Below are positions 58,228 through 64,000 of a stretch of 64,000 nucleotides of DNA, piece by piece. A program made the position numbers and the translations under genes. How positions within the stretch are numbered: the first letter of the stretch is position 1; every line of letters starts with the position of its first letter. This DNA is from Diorhabda sublineata (Eukaryota; Arthropoda; Insecta; Coleoptera; Chrysomelidae), in NCBI RefSeq assembly GCF_026230105.1, contig NC_079481.1:32712489-32776488 (forward strand). The letters are read 5' to 3'. Below the pieces are notes generated by a model. That model was not told the DNA's origin and ran no database searches. It was given only the letters and a program-made list of their open reading frames with translations.

Positions 58228-59975
58228 GAATTTTGAGATTTCGAAACATTTCTGGCGCAGTCAGTAGGATTTCCAAAATTAAAATTAGACACACTATACG
58301 CATCAACAAATATAAAATTCAACCTAAAAGACCTACTAAATTAAAGACTCGACGAATCGCAACCTTATCACGTGCCTTTGCATTCAAAAATACTTAACAC
58401 AGGTTTCCATTCGTTGACTTTTTTATTTTTCAAATAATGGGAATGTCTAGTCATCTTTCTATTACAAAATCCTTAATATTACCGGACAATTAACTTAATC
58501 CTCTCCGATATACCTGGTATACGTTTTAGGAAAAACCAACATACTTATACGACGCTTTGAATCGATTGCTTACATCTCAGCGGAGCTACGCAGCTTTTAG
58601 AGTTTCGGCACGCGCGACTCAAGTTAATTTTACGTTTTGTGTATATTGTTTTGTTGATGTATATATATATATATATAGTTATAGAACTTTGTTTATCGTG
58701 CTACCTCTTTAGCACCCTCAGCAATCATATAATGTTTCAATCTCCGAGTTGTTCATTTTCAAGATTTTAAGATAATGAAATAATTATTTAAAAAAACGAA
58801 TTTTGAGATTTCGAAACATTTCTGGCGCAGTCAGTAGGATTTCCAAAATTAAAATTAGACACACTATACGCATCAACAAATATAAAATTCAACCTAAAAG
58901 ACCTACTAAATTAAAGACTCGACGAATCGCAACCTTATCACGTGACCTTGGATTCAAAAATACTTAACACAGGTTTCCATTCGTTGACTTTTTTATTTTT
59001 CGAATAATGGGAATGTCTAGTCATCTTTCTATTACAAAATCCTTAATATTACCGGACAATTAACTTAATCCTCTCCGATATACCTGGTATACGTTTTAGG
59101 AAAAACCAACATACTTATACGACGCTTTGAATCGATTGCTTACATCTCAGCGGAGCTACGCAGCTTTTAGAGTTTCGGCACGCGCGACTCAAGTTAATTT
59201 TACGTTTTGTGTATATTGTTTTGTTGATGTATATATATATATATAGTTATAGAACTTTGTTTATCGTGCTACCTCTTTAGCACCCTCAGCAATCATATAA
59301 TGTTTCAATCTCCGAGTTGTTCATTTTCAAGATTTTAAGATAATGAAATAATTATTTAAAAAAACGAATTTTGAGATTTCGAAACATTTCTGGCGCAGTC
59401 AGTAGGATTTCCAAAATTAAAATTAGACACACTATACGCATCAACAAATATAAAATTCAACCTAAAAGACCTACTAAATTAAAGACTCGACGAATCGCAA
59501 CCTTATCACGTGACCTTGGATTCAAAAATACTTAACACAGGTTTCCATTCGTTGACTTTTTTATTTTTCGAATAATGGGAATGTCTAGTCATCTTTCTAT
59601 TACAAAATCCTTAATATTACCGGACAATTAACTTAATCCTCTCCGATATACCTGGTATACGTTTTAGGAAAAACCAACATACTTATACGACGCTTTGAAT
59701 CGATTGCTTACATCTCAGCGGAGCTACGCAGCTTTTAGAGGTTCGGCACGCGCGACTCAAGTTAATTTTACGTTTTGTGTACATTGTTTTGTTCATGTAT
59801 ATATATAGTGAGTTTAAGTAGTTGTTTTAATAAACTTTTGTTTATCGTGCTACCTCTTTAGCACCCTTAGCAATCATATAATGTTTCAATTTCCGAGTTG
59901 TTCATTTTCAAGATTTTAAGATAATGAAATAATTTTTTAAAAAAAAACGAATTTTAAGATTTCGAAATATTTCTA
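58228..59975 (+). repeat. 568-583-bp tandem array of LTR-retrotransposon-like units, 3 copies
   Basis: Units start gaattttgagatttcgaaac at 58228, 58798 and 59366; a final decayed start is at 59949. Each start is followed by tggcgcagtcagtaggat (58253, 58823, 59391), which resembles the TGGCGCAGTC-type primer-binding sites of insect Ty3/gypsy elements of the 17.6/297 group. Upstream of the next start each unit has a (TA)n/TATA stretch, and the last copy contains aataaac. The arrangement looks like alternating leader and LTR segments. There is no gag or pol in the window. Confidence 0.8.
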
Positions 59976-60580
59976 ACGCAGATATTTAGGTATTTTCTAA
60001 AACCAAATGAGTAATTGTTTTATGGTTATACATAAAAAAACTATACGTAAAGGTATTTTTAGTATTCGGAATGGTATTTATGAGATATTTATATCGTCAT
60101 GTTGGTCGTCACAGTTTAACACCCACGTTTTTTTACCAATAAAACTTTCAATGAGGGTGAATTTTGTTACATATTTTATTATTGCAATATTTCGTAACTA
60201 AATTTAAACGGATGACTGTACAAATAGACGAATGATTCGTTCTGTGTTTGCCAAACAATTAATAGTTGAATCATTATTTTTCAAAATATTTTACTGTAAA
60301 CCATGTAGTTTAGTGTCATCGTACATACACTACCAGTCACTAGTTTCTGCCCGAACTATAATCTTGTCAGGCAAGTTACATACTGCGACAAGTTAAAACT
60401 TGTAATTATCAGCCAAAATGTTTATCATTCTTTAACGGTGAATTTCTTCGGTGTTTATGATTGTAGTTTAGTCTTAGTTACGCTAGAACGTACCTTGATT
60501 CATATTTTTTGAGGCAAAACATCTTGTAAGTCAAAGTTTGAAGTTTTTTTTGGGGCAGATCAAAGGATGTTAGATCCATG
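59976..60580. other. spacer between the last two arrays, no gene supported
   Basis: A plus-strand frame of 64 codons at 60007-60201 is low in complexity and unrecognised. Nothing else is seen. Confidence 0.4.
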
Positions 60581-63500
60581 TGTAAAACACGGCGGAGGCT
60601 CGGTGAAGTATTTGGGGATGTTTTGGAATAAAGGCGACTGAAGAACCTGGTGAAAATTGTGTAATCCCGACTGTAAAACACGGCGGAGGCTCGGCGAAGT
60701 ATTTGGGGATGTTTTGGAATAAAGGCGACTGAAGAACCTGGTAGAAAAATGTGTAATCCCGACTGTAAAACACGGCGGAGGCTCGGTGAAGTATTTGGGG
60801 ATGTTTTGGAATAAAGGCGACTGAAGAACCTGGTGAAAATTGTGTAATCCCGACTGTAAAACACGGCGGAGGCTCGGCGAAGTATTTGGGGATGTTTTGG
60901 AATAAAGGCGACTGAAGAACCTGGTGAAAACTGTGTAATCCCGACTGTAAAACACGGCGGAGGCTCGGCGAAGTATTTGGGGATGTTTTGGAATAAAGGC
61001 GACTGAAGAACCTGGTAGAAAAATGTGTAATTCCGACTGTAAAACACGGCGGAGGCTCGGTGAAGTATTTGGGGATGTTTTGGAGGAAAGGCGACTGAAG
61101 AACCTGGTGAAAACTGTGTAATCCCGACTGTAAAACACGGCGGAGGCTCTATGAAGGGTTTGGGGATGTTTTGGAATAAAGGCGACTGAAGAACCTGGTG
61201 AAAATTGTGTAATCCCGACTGTAAAACACGGCGGAGGCTCGGCGAAGTATTTGGGGATGTTTTGGAATAAAGGCGACTGAAGAACCTGGTAGAAAAATGT
61301 GTAATTCCGACTGTAAAACACGGCGGAGGCTCGGTGAAGTATTTGGGGATGTTTTGGAGGAAAGGCGACTGAAGAACCTGGTGAAAACTGTGTAATCCCG
61401 ACTGTAAAACACGGCGGAGGCTCTATGAAGGGTTTGGGGATGTTTTGGAATAAAGGCGACTGAAGAACCTGGTGAAAATTGTGTAATCCCGACTGTAAAA
61501 CACGGCGGAGGCTCGGCGAAGTATTTGGGGATGTTTTGGAATAAAGGCGACTGAAGAACCTGGTAGAAAAATGTGTAATTCCGACTGTAAAACACGGCGG
61601 AGGCTCGGTGAAGTATTTGGGGATGTTTTGGAGGAAAGGCGACTGAAGAACCTGGTGAAAACTGTGTAATCCCGACTGTAAAACACGGCGGAGGCTCTAT
61701 GAAGGGTTTGGGGATGTTTTGGAATAAAGGCGACTGAAGAACCTGGTGAAAATTGTGTAATCCCGACTGTAAAACACGGCGGAGGCTCGGCGAAGTATTT
61801 GGGGATGTTTTGGAATAAAGGCGACTGAAGAACCTGGTAGAAAAATGTGTAATTCCGACTGTAAAACACGGCGGAGGCTCGGTGATGTATTTGGGGATGT
61901 TTTGGAGGAAAGGCGACTGAAGAACCTGGTGAAAACTGTGTAATCCCGACTGTAAAACACGGCGGAGGCTCTATGAAGGGTTTGGGGATGTTTTGGAATA
62001 AAGGCGACTGAAGAACCTGGTGAAAATTGTGTAATCCCGACTGTAAAACACGGCGGAGGCTCGGCGAAGTATTTGGGGATGTTTTGGAATAAAGGCGACT
62101 GAAGAACCTGGTAGAAAAATGTGTAATTAGGACTGTAAAACACGGCGGAGGCTCGATGAAGGGTTTGGGGATGTTTTGGAGGAAAGGCGACTGAAGAACC
62201 TGGTAGAAAAATGTGTAATTCCGACTGTAAAACACGGCGGAGGCTCGGCGAAGTATTTGGGGATGTTTTGGAATAAAGGCGACTGAAGAACCTGGTAGAA
62301 AAATGTGTAATTCCGACTGTAAAACACGGCGGAGGCTCGGTGAAGTATTTGGGGATGTTTTGGAGGAAAGGCGACTGAAGAACCTGGTGAAAACTGTGTA
62401 ATCCCGACTGTAAAACACGGCGGAGGCTCGGCGAAGTATTTGGGGATGTTTTGGAATAAAGGCGACTGAAGAACCTGGTAGAAAAATGTGTAATTCCGAC
62501 TGTAAAACACGGCGGAGGCTCGGTGAAGTATTTGGGGATGTTTTGGAGGAAAGGCGACTGAAGAACCTGGTGAAAACTGTGTAATCCCGACTGTAAAACA
62601 CGGCGGAGGCTCTATGAAGGGTTTGGGGATGTTTTGGAATAAAGGCGACTGAAGAACCTGGTGAAAATTGTGTAATCCCGACTGTAAAACACGGCGGAGG
62701 CTCGGCGAAGTATTTGGGGATGTTTTGGAATAAAGGCGACTGAAGAACCTGGTAGAAAAATGTGTAATTCCGACTGTAAAACACGGCGGAGGCTCGATGA
62801 AGGGTTTGGGGATGTTTTGGAGGAAAGGCGACTGAAGAAGCTGGTGAAAACTGTGTAATCCCGACTGTAAAACACGGCGGAGGCTCGATGAAGGGTTTGG
62901 GGATGTTTTGGAGGAAAGGCGACTGAAGAACCTGGTGAAAACTGTGTAATCCCGACTGTAAAACACGGCGGAGGCTCGATGAAGGGTTTGGGGATGTTTT
63001 GGAGGAAAGGCGACTGAAGAACCTGGTGAAAACTGTGTAATCCCGACTGTAAAACACGGCGGAGGCTCGATGAAGGGTTTGGGGATGTTTTGGAGGAAAG
63101 GCGACTGAAGAACCTGGTGAAAACTGTGTAATCCCGACTGTAAAACACGGCGGAGGCTCGATGAAGGGTTTGGGGATGTTTTGGAATAAAGGCGACTGAA
63201 GAACCTGGTGAAAACTGTGTAATCCCGACTGTAAAACACGGCGGAGGCTCGATGAAGGGTTTGGGGATGTTTTGGAATAAAGACGACTGAAGAACCTGGT
63301 GAAAATTGTGTAATCCCGACTGTAAAACACGGCGGAGGCTCGATGAAGGGTTTGGGGATGTTTTGGAGGAAAGGCGACTGAAGAAGCTGGTGAAAACTGT
63401 GTAATCCCGACTGTAAAACACGGCGGAGGCTCGATGAAGGGTTTGGGGATGTTTTGGAGGAAAGGCGACTGAAGAACCTGGTGAAAACTGTGTAATCCCG

Positions 63501-64000
63501 ACTGTAAAACACGGCGGAGGCTCGATGAAGGGTTTGGGGATGTTTTGGAGGAAAGGCGACTGAAGAAGCTGGTGAAAACTGTGTAATCCCGACTGTAAAA
63601 CACGGCGGAGGCTCGACGAAGTATTTGGGGATGTTTTGGAGGAAAGGCGACTGAAGAACCTGGTAGAAAAATGTGTAATTCCGACTGTAAAACACGGCGG
63701 AGGCTCGGCGAAGTATTTGGGGATGTTTTGGAATAAAGGCGACTGAAGAACCTGGTAGAAAAATGTGTAATTCCGACTGTAAAACACGGCGGAGGCTCGG
63801 TGAAGTATTTGGGGATGTTTTGGAGGAAAGGCGACTGAAGAACCTGGTGAAAACTGTGTAATCCCGACTGTAAAACACGGCGGAGGCTCTATGAAGGGTT
63901 TGGGGATGTTTTGGAATAAAGGCGACTGAAGAACCTGGTGAAAATTGTGTAATCCCGACTGTAAAACACGGCGGAGGCTCGGCGAAGTATTTGGGGATGT
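60581..64000 (+). repeat. 91/92-bp satellite derived from a Tc1 transposase segment, about 37 copies, open at the right end
   Basis: The motif tgtaaaacacggcggaggct starts each unit (60581, 60672, 60764 and onward). Units with gtagaaaaatg are 92 bp and those with gtgaaaa are 91 bp. Between 61147 and 61969 the variant ctctatgaaggg recurs every 274 bp, a trimeric higher-order repeat. On the plus strand the unit reads PTVKHGGGSV and, one base out of frame, WGCFGIKATEEPG. Together these reconstitute the order of the Tc1 block VKHGGGSVMVWGCF. The minus strand has no stop in any frame of most units, so frames up to 726 codons appear; these are not genes. Confidence 0.95.

Noticed and set aside
60478..63878. 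Large minus-strand reading frames (189-726 codons) in the 91-bp array as protein genes
   Set aside because: They are translations of the antisense strand of a tandem repeat in rotating frames; the recognisable protein similarity (Tc1 transposase) is on the plus strand.

Overview
The window is AT-rich nuclear DNA from an animal, almost certainly an insect and possibly a beetle. The evidence is a set of arthropod-type genes (a Tret1-like sugar transporter, SLC25A46, an MCRIP/FAM195 protein, PIG-V and a myocardin-related transcription factor), GT-AG introns, and many mariner/Tc1-type transposon remains. The order is inferred from general composition and is not proven. I saw no rRNA, tRNA, CRISPR array or bacterial-type operon.

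Genes lie in the left half. A two-exon sugar transporter (+, 3579-6999) is followed by SLC25A46 (-, 10761-11987). SLC25A46 is head-to-head with a small MCRIP-family gene (+, 12804-13082), which in turn is tail-to-tail with PIG-V (-, 13703-15097). A myocardin-related transcription factor (MRTF, the actin-regulated SRF coactivator) occupies 24115-32917 on the minus strand in at least six coding exons; its first exon was not found. These genes serve separate housekeeping or signalling roles: sugar uptake, mitochondrial outer-membrane dynamics, corepressor regulation, GPI-anchor assembly and actin/SRF transcription. Nothing suggests an operon or a joint pathway.

The most striking content is repetitive. 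Eight unrelated tandem arrays make up roughly 23 kb, over a third of the window: a 223-bp unit (1-2205), a 324-bp hairpin unit (19028-23998, with a diverged founder at 17.5 kb), a 152-bp unit inside an MRTF intron (28213-29737), a 553-bp unit (36534-40930), a 183/193-bp unit (46835-49460), a ~300-bp unit (51600-53910), a ~569-bp unit (58228-59975) and a 91/92-bp unit (60581 to the window end). Five show higher-order or mosaic structure. Three look transposon-derived. The 91-bp unit encodes a frameshifted piece of Tc1 transposase, the 183/193-bp unit encodes the C-terminal catalytic part of a mariner-like transposase (antisense), and the 569-bp unit carries an LTR-retrotransposon-like primer-binding site. 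A fourth, the 324-bp unit, looks like a tandemly amplified MITE.

Between the arrays lie decayed mariner/Tc1 transposases (17.3, 34.3, 41.9, 44.2, 49.5 and 56.5 kb), LINE fragments (31.4-32.3 kb) and several short terminal-inverted-repeat elements. The right-hand 30 kb has no gene I can support.
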